A DNA stretch of 52,801 bases. It comes from Prevotella sp. AGR2160 (GTDB lineage Bacteria > Bacteroidota > Bacteroidia > Bacteroidales > Bacteroidaceae). The stretch spans positions 1 through 52,801 of the forward strand of contig NZ_AUJK01000019.1 of assembly GCF_000424185.1 (NCBI RefSeq), written 5' to 3'. The notes under the pieces are model-generated. The model was not told the DNA's origin. It worked only from the letters and a program-made list of their open reading frames with translations, and made no database searches. This document shows positions 26,762 to 38,822 of the stretch, piece after piece. The translations under genes were made by a program, and so were the position numbers. The first letter of the stretch is position 1. Every line of letters starts with the position of its first letter.

Positions 26762-26826
26762 AAAACAGAGTAACAGATTTTACATATACTGCGCAAGATA
26801 TGTTTGATCTGTTATTCTGTCTTTTT
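26762..26826. terminator. Bidirectional hairpin of the ACAGAGTAACAGA family
   Basis: AACAGAGTAACAGAT pairs with ATCTGTTATTCTGT, followed by CTTTTTTG; the loop contains CATATAC…ATATG. It lies between converging genes. Related hairpins: 31869-31942 and 32436-32486. Confidence 0.75.
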
Positions 26827-26834
26827 TGTTGTGC

Positions 26835-26864
26835 GGGGTGGAACATGATAAATTATGTCCCTAC
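26835..26864. repeat. GGGACATGAT-type palindrome (copy 3)
   Basis: GGGGTGGAACATGATA + AATTATGTCCCTAC. Confidence 0.75.
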
Positions 26865-26868
26865 GTTA

Positions 26869-26899
26869 GACCTTCCCTTGGGGGAGGGTTGGGAGAGGC

Positions 26900-26900
<1 letters not shown>
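26869..26900. repeat. C/G-rich palindromic repeat (copy 3)
   Basis: CCTTCCCTTGGGGGAGGG then TTGGGAGAGGC; it reaches the stop codon of the beta-galactosidase gene. Confidence 0.7.
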
Positions 26901-30325
<3,425 letters not shown>

Positions 30326-30386
30326 CTGTCACAGCATTGTCACCCAATCGAAACGGAACGGCTATTGGTTTGTCATATCAGTGGGG

Positions 30387-30394
30387 TAAATTTG
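30387..30394 (+). promoter_or_regulatory. -7 box of the CBM48-phosphatase gene
   Basis: TAAATTTG, 49 bp before the ATG at 30444. Confidence 0.55.
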
Positions 30395-30443
30395 CAGCAG
30401 TTTTCAGCTGATAACGACACACACAAGTAAAAACGAAGTTTAA

Positions 30444-31841
30444 ATGAAACGATTTAGTGAAATGTTTACCCAAAAAAGAAATCAGATCGGTAAGAAACTC
30501 TGTATGGCCCTGTTGATGCTGCTTATGGTAGTACCGGCCCTGGCCCTCAACCCTACGACAGCCGACAAGAAGCGCTGCTTCATGGATGATCCGACGAACA
30601 AGACCATCACGTTCCTCTACTGTGTTGACGATGGCTACTGGCCCAACGAGACGATCACGTCCGCCTATGTCTGCGGCTCTTTCAATGGCTGGAAGAAGCT
30701 TGACGACTACAAGCTCTCCTACGACAGCGAGAGCAAGTGCTGGTATGTCACCGTTCCTTACGACAAGGTGAATATCCCCGGTAACTCCGGTCAGCCCGAG
30801 TATAAGTTCGTCATCAACGGCAACTGGCTCTTTGCGCCGAGTTGGCTCACCGACGGCTATGAGTTCCACACCTCCGACAAGAACATGATCATTGTCTTCT
30901 CTACCGATGACTTCGATCAGATCAAGAAGAACAGTGAGATTGCCGGTACTGTCCGTCCGCTGAAGGACTTCGATCTCACGAAGGAGGAGGACCGCGCAGC
31001 CATCTCCAATTTCCGTCTCGTCCCCGGCACGACGCAGCTCTTCCGTTCCTATCATCCTTTCAAGGCTTCGCGCAGCGAGAGCGAGGAGAAATACAAGGAT
31101 ATCGATACAGAGCATGCCCGTCTGGCTACTGTTGACGAATATGCCGCAGCCAAAGGAATCCAGTCCGACATCTGTCTCTCCGGAGATGAGACGAATACGC
31201 TGACATCCTATGTCTCTGACAACAACACGACTTACCAGGAGACAATCCCCGCTTATTATCAGAAGATCATTGACAACGGCAACGTACTCATTGTCAATGC
31301 CAACGACTTGATTCCTTCTTACAACTATGTCTATGCCAAATCCAACAGTAAGGAGTTTGGCGACTGGATGACCCAAATTGTTGACTTTATCATCTCTGAC
31401 CAGCATCCCGCACCGTTCCAGATCCACTGCCGTCTCGGAACAGACCGTACGGGCGTGATCTGCGGCGTCATCGCCGGTCTCTGCGGCGCTTCCTGGAAGG
31501 ATATCGCTGCCGACTATCAGAAGTCGAACAACATGCAGATCCGTGAGTTCCGTGACTATAAGCTCCTCGCTTATTCTTTCCGTAACATGCTCGGCGAGGA
31601 GCCGTCCACGATCAGCAATCTTCAGCAGGCGCTGACGGATTATTTCGTCAACAACGGCTATCTCACCGTTGCCAAGATTGAGGCTATGCGCAACAAGTTG
31701 AACGCAACGACGACCGGCATCAACACCGTCGCTGCCAACACACAGAATGACACTCGCTGCTATAACCTCATGGGTCAGCGCGTTGCTGCTCCCGCCAAGG
31801 GCCAGCTCGTCATTATGGGCAACAAGAAGGTTGTGAAGTAG
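30444..31841 (+). CDS. Secreted CBM48-like domain + Cys-based tyrosine/dual-specificity phosphatase
   Basis: 465 aa. Signal peptide ends near residue 35 (…MLLMVVPALA). Residues about 55-130 form a glycogen-binding E-set/CBM48 domain: SAYVCGSFNGWKKL (Trp83), KCWYVTV, then YKFVINGNWLFAP, the pattern of AMPK-beta and starch-binding modules. Residues about 170-395 form a Cys-based phosphatase with FQIHCRLGTDRTGVICGVIA: nucleophile Cys329, P-loop Arg335, and the HC-X5-R-T-G signature. The end, CYNLMGQRVAAPAKGQ then LVIMGNKKVVK, resembles a T9SS sorting tail. A carbohydrate-binding module joined to this fold occurs in the glucan phosphatases laforin and SEX4, so removal of phosphate from starch or glycogen outside the cell is a fair hypothesis. 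A phosphoinositide or phosphoprotein target is the main alternative. Confidence 0.8.
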   Translation: MKRFSEMFTQKRNQIGKKLCMALLMLLMVVPALALNPTTADKKRCFMDDPTNKTITFLYCVDDGYWPNETITSAYVCGSFNGWKKLDDYKLSYDSESKCWYVTVPYDKVNIPGNSGQPEYKFVINGNWLFAPSWLTDGYEFHTSDKNMIIVFSTDDFDQIKKNSEIAGTVRPLKDFDLTKEEDRAAISNFRLVPGTTQLFRSYHPFKASRSESEEKYKDIDTEHARLATVDEYAAAKGIQSDICLSGDETNTLTSYVSDNNTTYQETIPAYYQKIIDNGNVLIVNANDLIPSYNYVYAKSNSKEFGDWMTQIVDFIISDQHPAPFQIHCRLGTDRTGVICGVIAGLCGASWKDIAADYQKSNNMQIREFRDYKLLAYSFRNMLGEEPSTISNLQQALTDYFVNNGYLTVAKIEAMRNKLNATTTGINTVAANTQNDTRCYNLMGQRVAAPAKGQLVIMGNKKVVK

Positions 31842-31864
31842 GGACATGATTCATCATGTTCCGC
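31838..31864. repeat. GGGACATGAT-type palindrome supplying a stop codon (copy 5)
   Basis: GTAGGGACATGATT + CATCATGTTCCGC. The TAG at its left edge (31839-31841) is the stop of the phosphatase gene. Confidence 0.8.
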
Positions 31865-31868
31865 CTTC

Positions 31869-31942
31869 AATGAAAAAGACAGAGTAACAGACAAAAACAT
31901 ATACAGTGGAGTGTATGTTTTATTTGTTACTTTGTCTTTCTT
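31869..31942. terminator. Long terminator hairpin, ACAGAGTAACAGA family
   Basis: AAAGACAGAGTAACAGA with CATATACA pairs to TGTATG and TTTGTTACTTTGTCTTT over a ~28-bp near-perfect stem. It ends the phosphatase transcript and borders noncoding repeat copy B. Confidence 0.8.
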
Positions 31943-31999
31943 GTTTCCACCGTAGAGTGGAAAAACAGTCACTCAAATGCTCTGCTACCTCTTTTTTGC

Positions 32000-32402
32000 G
32001 CCTAAAATTTCGTCGTCTGGATTTCAGTTCTAGCGTGATAGACCTCGAAAATGGCGTCCCGACGAACGTGTCTTGCGGAGATACGGTTCTATCTTTCGTG
32101 CAGAATTTCGTAAACAACGTGTTTAGAAAATTATCTATGGTGTTTACGACCGCTAAACACGTTGTTTATGGTCGGAAAATGACGGAGATTTTTGCATAAT
32201 CATCGAAGACAGAACCTTATTTTACATGGTTATGCGCATAATCATACGGTTTAAACCTCGCTGATTTTACGTTAATTTTTATCTATCTGATAATCAATGG
32301 ATTATAAAAATGCATCAGATTCGCGAATTCTCCACCGATTGTCTGCTTGCTGATTTCCATGAGCGTCATAAACCTTTACCTGGTGTTCAAAAAGAGGAAG
32401 GT
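32000..32402. repeat. ~400-bp noncoding structured repeat, copy B
   Basis: Aligns with 15018-15424 in block order but is strongly diverged. It carries its own inverted repeat TAAACAACGTGTTTAG (32111-32126) with CTAAACACGTTGTTTA (32153-32168), 16 bp perfect, at the position where copy A has its overlapping helices but with a different partner arm. It is enclosed by two hairpins of one family (31869-31942 and 32436-32486). No credible ORF: the short plus-strand frame here has no RBS or protein-like sequence. Confidence 0.75.
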
Positions 32403-32435
32403 AATATTTTTTTTGCAAGAAAGAGGTAGATATAG

Positions 32436-32486
32436 AAAGACAGGGTAACCATGAACATTTGTATTCATCGGTTACTCTGTCTTTCA
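32436..32486. terminator. Terminator hairpin, ACAGAGTAACAGA family
   Basis: AAAGACAGGGTAACCATGAA pairs with TTCATCGGTTACTCTGTCTTT. It lies downstream of the leftward cupin gene and closes the right side of noncoding repeat copy B. Confidence 0.75.
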
Positions 32487-32520
32487 AATTCTATCAGTTT
32501 CTATACAGCCGTGTCAGTAT

Positions 32521-32549
32521 GGCGGAGCATGATGAATCATCTCCTACGC
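32521..32549. repeat. GGGACATGAT-type palindrome supplying a stop codon (copy 6)
   Basis: GGCGGAGCATGATG + AATCATCTCCTACGC. The leftward cupin gene ends with the TAG inside its right edge (32544-32546). Confidence 0.75.
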
Positions 32550-32873
32550 TTTGATGACGGAGAGGAGGACGGTGAAGCGCTGCTCGGCCTTCAGACTGTG
32601 ATGGGCATTGGCGGGGACGACGAGCAACTGGCCCGTATGGGGATGATAGGTCTTGCCTTCTATCGTCACGGCAGCCTCACCGTCAAGGACGTAGAGCGTG
32701 GCCTGGAAAGGAACGCTGTGCTCCGCGATCTCCGTACCGGCATCGGCAGCCTTCAGCTCCACGCCGCCGCCACTGACGAACGTCACCATCTTCTCTACTA
32801 CCTCACCTTTCTTGTAATCAATCAGACTCTTGTAGTCGAATACCTTGCTGGTCTCAATTCCTTTTGTTTCCAT
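32544..32873 (-). CDS. Small single-domain cupin
   Basis: 109 aa. One conserved beta-barrel: a weak first cupin motif (EIAEHSVPFQATLYVLDGEA) and second motif GQLLVVPANAHHSLKA. The first motif keeps one His but lacks the full HxH pair, so metal binding is uncertain. Cytosolic, no signal peptide. Such stand-alone cupins bind small molecules or metals; role unknown. Its stop codon comes from a dispersed palindrome. Confidence 0.8.
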   Translation of the reverse strand: METKGIETSKVFDYKSLIDYKKGEVVEKMVTFVSGGGVELKAADAGTEIAEHSVPFQATLYVLDGEAAVTIEGKTYHPHTGQLLVVPANAHHSLKAEQRFTVLLSVIKA

Positions 32874-32964
32874 AATCTTCTGTTTTTAATGACTAAACTT
32901 TCTGTTGACAAAGGTGCAAAACTCTTGCCAACAGAACCTAATCTGAATGATTCACAGGTAATTA

Positions 32965-33030
32965 TTTCCCTATAAATTTCCCATCTTCCTTGCGTGGCCG
33001 CAACATGGCGGCCACCCACAATAGGATCAA
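32965..33030. repeat. GGCC-type repeat
   Basis: TTTCCCTATAAATTTCCCAT, CTTCCTTGCGTGGCCGCAAC, ATGGCGGCCACCCACAATAG. The first half matches the right unit at 16207-16240. Confidence 0.7.
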
Positions 33031-33110
33031 AGGATTTCTAAGATAGGAGATTTCCGATCACAGATGTTACCGGTAAGGTCGTAGGGACAATCGTAACATT
33101 TGTTATCCGC

Positions 33111-33544
33111 TTACCGCACAACTTTCTTTCCGTTCTGCACAAAGATCCCGTGAGACGGCTGACGGCATCGCCGCTCGTCTTGCCGCGGGAGACCATGGAG
33201 GCAGAGGTGTAGGTGCTGTATTCGTCCTTCTTTTTCCAGTCGCTGCTTCCGGCAACATACTTGTCGTTCTTCACGCTCTCCCGGTGGGCCTCGATGACGA
33301 GGTTGCCATCTTTCACCGTGGCGTTGTCAGCCTGATAATACTGTGCCTCGTGGTTGCGGACGAAGCCCGTCTTGAAGCGCCAGATATCGGGATCGGGTCT
33401 GCCGTCCTTGTCAAACTCGTCATGAAAAACGAGTTTGTAACCAGGATAAGCGTTTTCGACGTCTTCGCTGTTGGTCTGCGCCGTGGCGGTGAGGGCCAGC
33501 AAGAGGGTAGAAGTGGTAATGAATAATTTCTTCATAAGGTTCAT
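33111..33544 (-). pseudogene. GH16 glucanase relic (N-terminus and T9SS tail joined out of frame)
   Basis: From the ATG at 33544: signal peptide (MKKLFITTSTLLLALTATAQ), then the GH16 N-terminal region YKLVFHDEFDKDGRPDPDIW and NHEAQYYQADNATVKDGNLV up to YSTYTSASMVSRGKTS, where family members continue to the catalytic ExDxxE. Here the frame breaks; in another frame the sequence reads RQPSHGIFVQNGKKVVR and stops at 33111, a T9SS sorting tail. The catalytic half is deleted. The original was probably a laminarinase or lichenase. Confidence 0.82.
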
Positions 33545-33568
33545 TTTTTAGTTCTGTTGTTGTCTGTG

Positions 33569-33576
33569 CAAAGGTA
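33569..33576 (-). promoter_or_regulatory. -7 box of the GH16 relic
   Basis: TACCTTTG on the minus strand, 25 bp before the ATG at 33544; the promoter appears intact. Confidence 0.55.
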
Positions 33577-33684
33577 AGCATTTACGGGAAGAGGGTAGGG
33601 AGTCAAAAAACGAAGAATAGGGATGGTTTTGTCGTGAAGTAGAAAAGAATTGTTTCTTTTGTATAGAATAGCTTTTTTTACGGG

Positions 33685-33766
33685 TGCGCCTGACAGGACT
33701 CGAACCTGCACGACCGAAATCACTAGATCCTAAGTCTAGCGCGTCTACCAATTCCGCCACAAGCGC
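33685..33766 (-). tRNA. tRNA-Leu (anticodon TAG)
   Basis: 82 nt. Acceptor arms GCGCTTG / CAGGCGC, T-loop GGTTCGAGTCC, D-arm GCGGAATTGGTAGACGC, anticodon stem CTAGA-CTTAGGA-TCTAG with TAG in the loop, and a long variable arm as expected for class II tRNA-Leu. CCA is not encoded. Confidence 0.95.
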
Positions 33767-33876
33767 AAAAGCAAAAAATAGAGTCTTTTATGAAAGTGTG
33801 GTGCAAAGGTACAATATTTTTTGTGATTGACAAAATAATCTTAAAAAGAATAGTAGTAATCGGTAGTTAATGATAA

Positions 33877-33908
33877 CTCCCCTTCCCTTGAAGGGGAGGG
33901 GAGTGCGT
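33877..33908. repeat. C/G-rich palindromic repeat (copy 4)
   Basis: CTCCCCTTC / GAAGGGGAG stem (33877-33885, 33890-33898). It lies just downstream of asd and may serve as its terminator. Confidence 0.7.
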
Positions 33909-33915
33909 GAGTTTT

Positions 33916-34935
33916 CTATTTCTTCTCGTTCTTAATCAGCCACTCAGCGATCTGGACGGCATTGAGGGCAGCACCCTTGCGGATCTGATCACCCGTGAGC
34001 CAGAGCGTACAACTGTTGTCGTCGGCGAGGTCCTTACGGATACGGCCTACGAAGACGTCATCCTTGCCGGCACTCTCCAGCGGCATCGGATAGACATACT
34101 GGTCGTTGGGATCCTGAACGAGCGTTACGCCGGGGGCTTTTTTCAGTGCCTCCTGGATATCCTTGATCTCCAACGGCTTCTCCGTCTCAAACCATACGCT
34201 CTCGCTATGGCTGCGGAGGCTGCTCACACGGACACAGGTAGCGGATGTGCGCACGTCACTGTGCATGATCTTACGCGTCTCGTTGAACATCTTCATCTCT
34301 TCCTTTGTATAGTCATTGGGCGTCATCTTGTCAATCTGCGGAATGACATTATAGGCCAGCTGATGGGGGAACTTATTGATGGTGCTCACGTGACCCGTCT
34401 CCACCATCTCCTTATACTGTTGCTGCAGTTCGGCCATGGCAGCGGCACCGGCACCGCTGGCACTCTGATAGGAGGCGATGTGGATCTTCTTGATATGGCT
34501 CAGCTTGTCGATAGGATTCAGCACGACGACCATCATGATCGTTGTACAGTTCGGGTTGGCAATGATTCCCTTCGGGCGGTTCAGCGCATCCTCGGGGTTG
34601 ATCTCCGGCACCACGAGGGGCACGTCGGGATCCATACGCCACTGGCTGGAGTTGTCAATCATCACGCAGCCGTATTTCGTGATCGTCTCGGCGAACTCGG
34701 CGGAAGTGCCACCACCGGCGGAGACGAAGGCGATGTCAATATCCTTGAAGTCATCATTGTGCTGAAGGAGCTTGACCTCGTAGTCCTTACCCTTGAAGTT
34801 ATATTTTCGTCCTGCGGAACGTGTGGAACCGAACAATACCAGGTCGTCCATGGGGAAGTTTCTCTGTGCGAGGATACGCAGGAATTCCTGTCCTACTGCG
34901 CCGCTCGCTCCTACAATAGCTACTCTCATAATCAA
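33916..34935 (-). CDS. asd: Aspartate-semialdehyde dehydrogenase
   Basis: 339 aa. N-terminal Rossmann motif [31 protein letters not shown], catalytic Cys130 in [13 protein letters not shown], and the C-terminal HSESVWFE region. It reduces aspartyl-4-phosphate to the semialdehyde for lysine/DAP, threonine and methionine synthesis. Two starts are possible (34935, or 34929 giving [10 protein letters not shown]). It shares a divergent promoter region with the antiporter gene. Confidence 0.95.
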   Translation of the reverse strand: MIMRVAIVGASGAVGQEFLRILAQRNFPMDDLVLFGSTRSAGRKYNFKGKDYEVKLLQHNDDFKDIDIAFVSAGGGTSAEFAETITKYGCVMIDNSSQWRMDPDVPLVVPEINPEDALNRPKGIIANPNCTTIMMVVVLNPIDKLSHIKKIHIASYQSASGAGAAAMAELQQQYKEMVETGHVSTINKFPHQLAYNVIPQIDKMTPNDYTKEEMKMFNETRKIMHSDVRTSATCVRVSSLRSHSESVWFETEKPLEIKDIQEALKKAPGVTLVQDPNDQYVYPMPLESAGKDDVFVGRIRKDLADDNSCTLWLTGDQIRKGAALNAVQIAEWLIKNEKK

Positions 34936-34950
34936 AATTTTTTAGTTGTA

Positions 34951-34958
34951 CAAAGATA
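34951..34958 (-). promoter_or_regulatory. -7 box of asd
   Basis: TATCTTTG on the minus strand. A second candidate TACTTTTG is at 34966-34973. Confidence 0.55.
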
Positions 34959-34985
34959 TTGCTTGCAAAAGTACAACTTTTTGTG

Positions 34986-34993
34986 TAACTTTG
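34986..34993 (+). promoter_or_regulatory. -7 box of the antiporter gene
   Basis: TAACTTTG, 19 bp before the ATG at 35013. Confidence 0.6.
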
Positions 34994-35012
34994 CAAACAA
35001 AACCCGACGAAT

Positions 35013-37157
35013 ATGTTCAATATCTCATCATATTTTCCCATTACAGACCCCACGCTCATCTTTTTCGTGGTGATGCTGATCATTCTCTTCGCCCCGATCG
35101 TGATGGGTAAGCTGCGCATTCCCCATATCGTGGGGATGGTCCTGGCAGGTGTGCTCGTGGGAAAATATGGGTTGAACATCCTTGTGCGTGATGCCTCCTT
35201 CGAACTTTTCGGACGCGTCGGACTCTACTATATCATGTTTCTCGCTGCCTTGGAGATGGATATGGAGGGTGTCAAGCGCAACAAGTACCGTATTCTCATT
35301 TTCGGTCTCGTCACCTTTATCATTCCCTTTGTCCTCACGGCATTCATCGGACTCCATTTCCTCGACTATACGATGGCGGCGTCCTTGTTGTTGGGCACGA
35401 TCATGGCATCGAACACGCTGATCAGTTATCCGATTATTGCCCGCTATGGCCTGCAGCGAAAGGCGAGTGTCGTACTGAGTGTCGGCTCCAGCATGTTTTC
35501 CCTTTTGGTGGCACTTGTGGTCCTCGCGGCCATCGTTGCCGCCCATCAAGGCACGAGCAGTGGGTGGTTCTGGCTGCTCTTCACGGTGAAGTTTATCGTT
35601 TATGTTGCCGCGATGATCTGGCTGATCCCACGGCTGACGCGCTGGTTCCTGCGGCGCTACAGTGACTCGGTGATGCAGTTTATCTTTGTCATGGCCATCC
35701 TTTTCATGAGTGCGGCGCTGTCCGACATGGCAGGCGTGGAGGGAATCTTCGGTGCCTTCCTTGCGGGTTTGATCCTGAACCGGTATATCCCGCGTCTGTC
35801 ACCCTTGATGAACCGTATCGAGTTTATTGGCAATGCGATCTTCATACCTTACTTTCTTATAGGTGTGGGCATGCTCATCAATGTACGACTGCTCTTCCAG
35901 GGCGGACGGATCCTGTGGGTTGTCTTTTGGATCGTTGTAGCAGGCACACTTGGTAAGGCGCTTGCAGCCTATCTTTCCCAACGGCTCTTCCGCATGCCGC
36001 TGTTGGCTGGTCATATGATGTTTGGTCTTACTTCCGCTCATGCGGCAGGAGCAATCGCAATGGTGATGGTGGGTATGACACTGCCTGTCGCCGGTGGCGG
36101 TTTCCTCGTCAATGCCGATATGCTCAATGGTGTTGTGATCATGATTCTCGTGACGTGTGTGATCTCTTCGGTGATGACCGACTGGGCGTCACGGCAGATG
36201 ATTCTCCATGCCAAGGAGTTGCCGTCGGAGCCCCGGCACAGGAAAGCCGACGACGAACTTATCCTTGTGCCCGTGAAATATCCAGAGTATGCCGATAACC
36301 TCATCTCCCTGGCTATGCTTGTGCGTAACCCGCATTTGAACCGTGGTCTCATTGCATTGAATGTGGTCTATGATGACGCGAATATGCGGTATAACCAAGA
36401 GCAGGGTGAACGGCTGTTGGAACATTGTGAGAAACTCGTCTCGGCGGCCGACGTGCCCATCCAGACGCAGGTGCGCATCGCCGCGAACATCGCCAATGGC
36501 ATCAAGCATGCCTTCAATGAGTATAAGGCTTCCGAGATCATTATCGGCATGCATATGCATAAGGAGAACTCATCTACCTTCTGGGGTGATTTCCATCAGA
36601 GTCTCTTCAACGGACTCAACTGTCAGATCATGATGGCCCGTATCCGCCAGCCACTGAACACGATTCGTCTTATCCAGGTTGCCGTACCTTCAAGAGCAGA
36701 ATATGAGCCAGGATTCTATCGCTGGCTCGAACGGCTTTGTCGTCTGGCGGAAAATCTCGAATGCCGCATCACGTTCTACGGTCGTCGTGACACGCTAGCC
36801 CTGATCAATGCCTATGTGCAGAATGTCCATCCGAGTGTGCGCAGTGAGATGACAGAGATGGATCACTGGAATGAGTTGCCGAATTTGGCCTCTACGATCG
36901 CCGATGATCATCTTTTTGTCGTCATCACCGCTCGTAAGGGAACGGTATCTTACAAGAACGCCCAGGAACATCTGCCGGAAGAGCTGGACCGTTATTTCTC
37001 CGGTACGAATCTGATTATTATTTTCCCCGATCAATATGGCAAGGGCTCCGACGAGATCACGTTCGCCGAGCCGAAGCACCAGGAGGAACAGAGTCTGTGG
37101 GAGTGGCTGCGTGATCATCCTTGGGCGGAGCGGATAAAATGGTTGAAACGGGGATAG
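35013..37157 (+). CDS. CPA2-type cation:proton antiporter with cytosolic USP-like domain
   Basis: 714 aa. Residues about 15-395 are 12 membrane segments of the Na+/H+ exchanger (CPA2/Kef) type: LRIPHIVGMVLAGVLVGKYG, then DMAGVEGIFGAFLAGLILNR and GLTSAHAAGAIAMVMVG. The remaining ~300 residues are soluble and look like one or two universal-stress-protein-like folds (ASEIIIGMHMHKENSSTFWG). It would exchange Na+ or K+ for protons, with the soluble part as a sensor. Ion specificity cannot be read. Confidence 0.88.
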   Translation: MFNISSYFPITDPTLIFFVVMLIILFAPIVMGKLRIPHIVGMVLAGVLVGKYGLNILVRDASFELFGRVGLYYIMFLAALEMDMEGVKRNKYRILIFGLVTFIIPFVLTAFIGLHFLDYTMAASLLLGTIMASNTLISYPIIARYGLQRKASVVLSVGSSMFSLLVALVVLAAIVAAHQGTSSGWFWLLFTVKFIVYVAAMIWLIPRLTRWFLRRYSDSVMQFIFVMAILFMSAALSDMAGVEGIFGAFLAGLILNRYIPRLSPLMNRIEFIGNAIFIPYFLIGVGMLINVRLLFQGGRILWVVFWIVVAGTLGKALAAYLSQRLFRMPLLAGHMMFGLTSAHAAGAIAMVMVGMTLPVAGGGFLVNADMLNGVVIMILVTCVISSVMTDWASRQMILHAKELPSEPRHRKADDELILVPVKYPEYADNLISLAMLVRNPHLNRGLIALNVVYDDANMRYNQEQGERLLEHCEKLVSAADVPIQTQVRIAANIANGIKHAFNEYKASEIIIGMHMHKENSSTFWGDFHQSLFNGLNCQIMMARIRQPLNTIRLIQVAVPSRAEYEPGFYRWLERLCRLAENLECRITFYGRRDTLALINAYVQNVHPSVRSEMTEMDHWNELPNLASTIADDHLFVVITARKGTVSYKNAQEHLPEELDRYFSGTNLIIIFPDQYGKGSDEITFAEPKHQEEQSLWEWLRDHPWAERIKWLKRG

Positions 37158-37165
37158 CCCACTCT

Positions 37166-37220
37166 AGCTCGCAATAGAACTCAATAGCTCGCAATAGAAC
37201 ACAATAGAAAACGATAGAAC
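37166..37220. repeat. CAATAGAA-based short tandem repeat
   Basis: AGCTCGCAATAGAACTCAAT then AGCTCGCAATAGAACACAAT and AGAAAACGATAGAACT. Two near-identical ~20-bp units plus partial ones, in the 73-bp gap before the LolD-type gene. Confidence 0.65.
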
Positions 37221-37230
37221 TACGAAAAAA

Positions 37231-37950
37231 ATGATAGACGTAAAGAATATTACCAAGTCTTTCGGCACGTTGCAGGTGCTTAAAGGCATCGACCTCCATA
37301 TCGACAAGGGAGAGGTCGTGAGTATCGTCGGCCCTTCGGGTGCCGGCAAGACAACCTTGTTGCAAATTATCGGAACCCTTGACAAGCCCGATACAGGTAC
37401 CATCGTTATTGACGGCACCGATGTCAGCAGTCTCTCGGCGAAGAAGCTGGCAGACTTCCGCAACCAGCATATCGGCTTCGTCTTCCAGTTTCATCAGTTG
37501 CTGCCGGAGTTTACGGCCCTGGAGAATGTGATGATCCCCGCCTTCATCGCCGGTAAGGGCCGTAAGGAAGCGAAGGAGCGTGCAGAGGAGCTGCTGGACT
37601 TCATGGGACTCGGTGATCGTGCCTCTCACAAGCCCAATGAACTCTCCGGCGGAGAGAAACAGCGTGTCGCCGTCGCCCGTGCCCTTGTCAATAATCCTGC
37701 CGTCATCCTCGCCGATGAGCCGTCGGGAAGTCTGGACTCGAAGAACAAGGCAGAGCTTCATCAACTTTTCTTTGACCTTCGCGATAAATTTGGCCAGACC
37801 TTTGTCATTGTTACCCACGATGAAAATTTGGCGAAGATCACGGACCGAACGATCCACATGGAAGATGGCCGGTTGATAGAACTGACTGTTTCTGAGGACC
37901 AGAACGGGACAGAAAGCAACAGCGAACAAGAAGGAAAGGAGACGATATGA
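37231..37950 (+). CDS. lolD: LolD-type ABC transporter ATP-binding protein
   Basis: 239 aa. Walker A GPSGAGKT (34-41), Q-loop [17 protein letters not shown] (typical of LolD/MacB), signature LSGGE (138-142), Walker B VILADEP, and the switch His in IVTHDE. It would power LolCE-like extraction of outer-membrane lipoproteins from the inner membrane. The permease partners are not adjacent. It ends in a charged tail and overlaps the next gene by 4 bp (ATGA), implying translational coupling. Confidence 0.88.
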   Translation: MIDVKNITKSFGTLQVLKGIDLHIDKGEVVSIVGPSGAGKTTLLQIIGTLDKPDTGTIVIDGTDVSSLSAKKLADFRNQHIGFVFQFHQLLPEFTALENVMIPAFIAGKGRKEAKERAEELLDFMGLGDRASHKPNELSGGEKQRVAVARALVNNPAVILADEPSGSLDSKNKAELHQLFFDLRDKFGQTFVIVTHDENLAKITDRTIHMEDGRLIELTVSEDQNGTESNSEQEGKETI

Positions 37951-38822
37951 AGACAACACTGAAACTCGGCGATTACAACACGCTGAAGATGACAAAGGTG
38001 GCCGAGCGTGAGGACCCGCATGCCTTCAATGGCAAGGAAGTATTCGGTATTTTCCTTGACGGTGGCGACGAGGGCGAGATCCTCATGCCACAGAAATATG
38101 TACCCGAAGGCGTGAAGCCCGGAGATGACGTGCGCTGTTTCCTCTATCTCGATCAGGATGAGCGACTCATCGCTACCACGGAGACACCGCTGGCCAAGGT
38201 TGGTGATTTCGCTTACCTCAAAGTGAACTGGGTGAATAAGTTTGGTGCTTTCCTCGACTGGGGCGTGCTGAAGGACGTGTTCTGTCCGTTCCGTGAGATG
38301 AAGAAGAAGATGGAGATCGGCGAGAGCTATATCGTCTATATCCATATCGACGAGGACAGTTACCGCATTGTCGCTTCGGCGAAAGTGGAGCATTTCTTCT
38401 CCGAAGAGAAGCCGACGTATAAACATGGCGACGCTGTCGATCTCCTCGTATGGCAGAAGACGGATCTTGGTTTCAAGGTGATTGTGGATAACAAGTTTGC
38501 CGGACTGCTCTACGATGATCAGATCTTCCAGCCTCTGCATACCGGTGACCGTGTGAAGGGATATATCTCTACTGTTCGTGATGACGGAAAGATCGACGTA
38601 GCGCTGCAGCCTACGGGAATGCGACAGACCAAGAGCTTTGCTGATGAACTGTTGCAGTATCTCAAGGATCATGACGGTCATTGCGATCTTGGTGACAAGA
38701 GTGCTGCCGATGATATCTATGATCGCTTCCATGTCAGTAAGAAAGTCTTCAAGCGTGCCGTCGGTGATCTTTATAAGCAGCGGCTCATTACCGTCAGCCC
38801 TTTAAGCATCGCGTTGGTTTGA
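37947..38822 (+). CDS. CvfB-like S1 RNA-binding protein
   Basis: 291 aa. Tandem S1-type beta-barrels ([75 protein letters not shown]) and a C-terminal winged helix ([20 protein letters not shown]): the CvfB architecture. These bind RNA and influence gene expression post-transcriptionally. Its last 21 bases overlap the converging MATE gene on the other strand. Confidence 0.88.
   Translation: MKTTLKLGDYNTLKMTKVAEREDPHAFNGKEVFGIFLDGGDEGEILMPQKYVPEGVKPGDDVRCFLYLDQDERLIATTETPLAKVGDFAYLKVNWVNKFGAFLDWGVLKDVFCPFREMKKKMEIGESYIVYIHIDEDSYRIVASAKVEHFFSEEKPTYKHGDAVDLLVWQKTDLGFKVIVDNKFAGLLYDDQIFQPLHTGDRVKGYISTVRDDGKIDVALQPTGMRQTKSFADELLQYLKDHDGHCDLGDKSAADDIYDRFHVSKKVFKRAVGDLYKQRLITVSPLSIALV

Noticed and set aside
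30378..31847. 489-aa open frame antisense to the CBM48-phosphatase
   Set aside because: The plus strand carries a signal peptide, two domains and catalytic motifs; the minus strand has none.
31906..32199. 97-aa plus-strand frame in noncoding copy B
   Set aside because: It starts within a terminator hairpin, has no promoter or RBS, and the frame is not kept in copy A.
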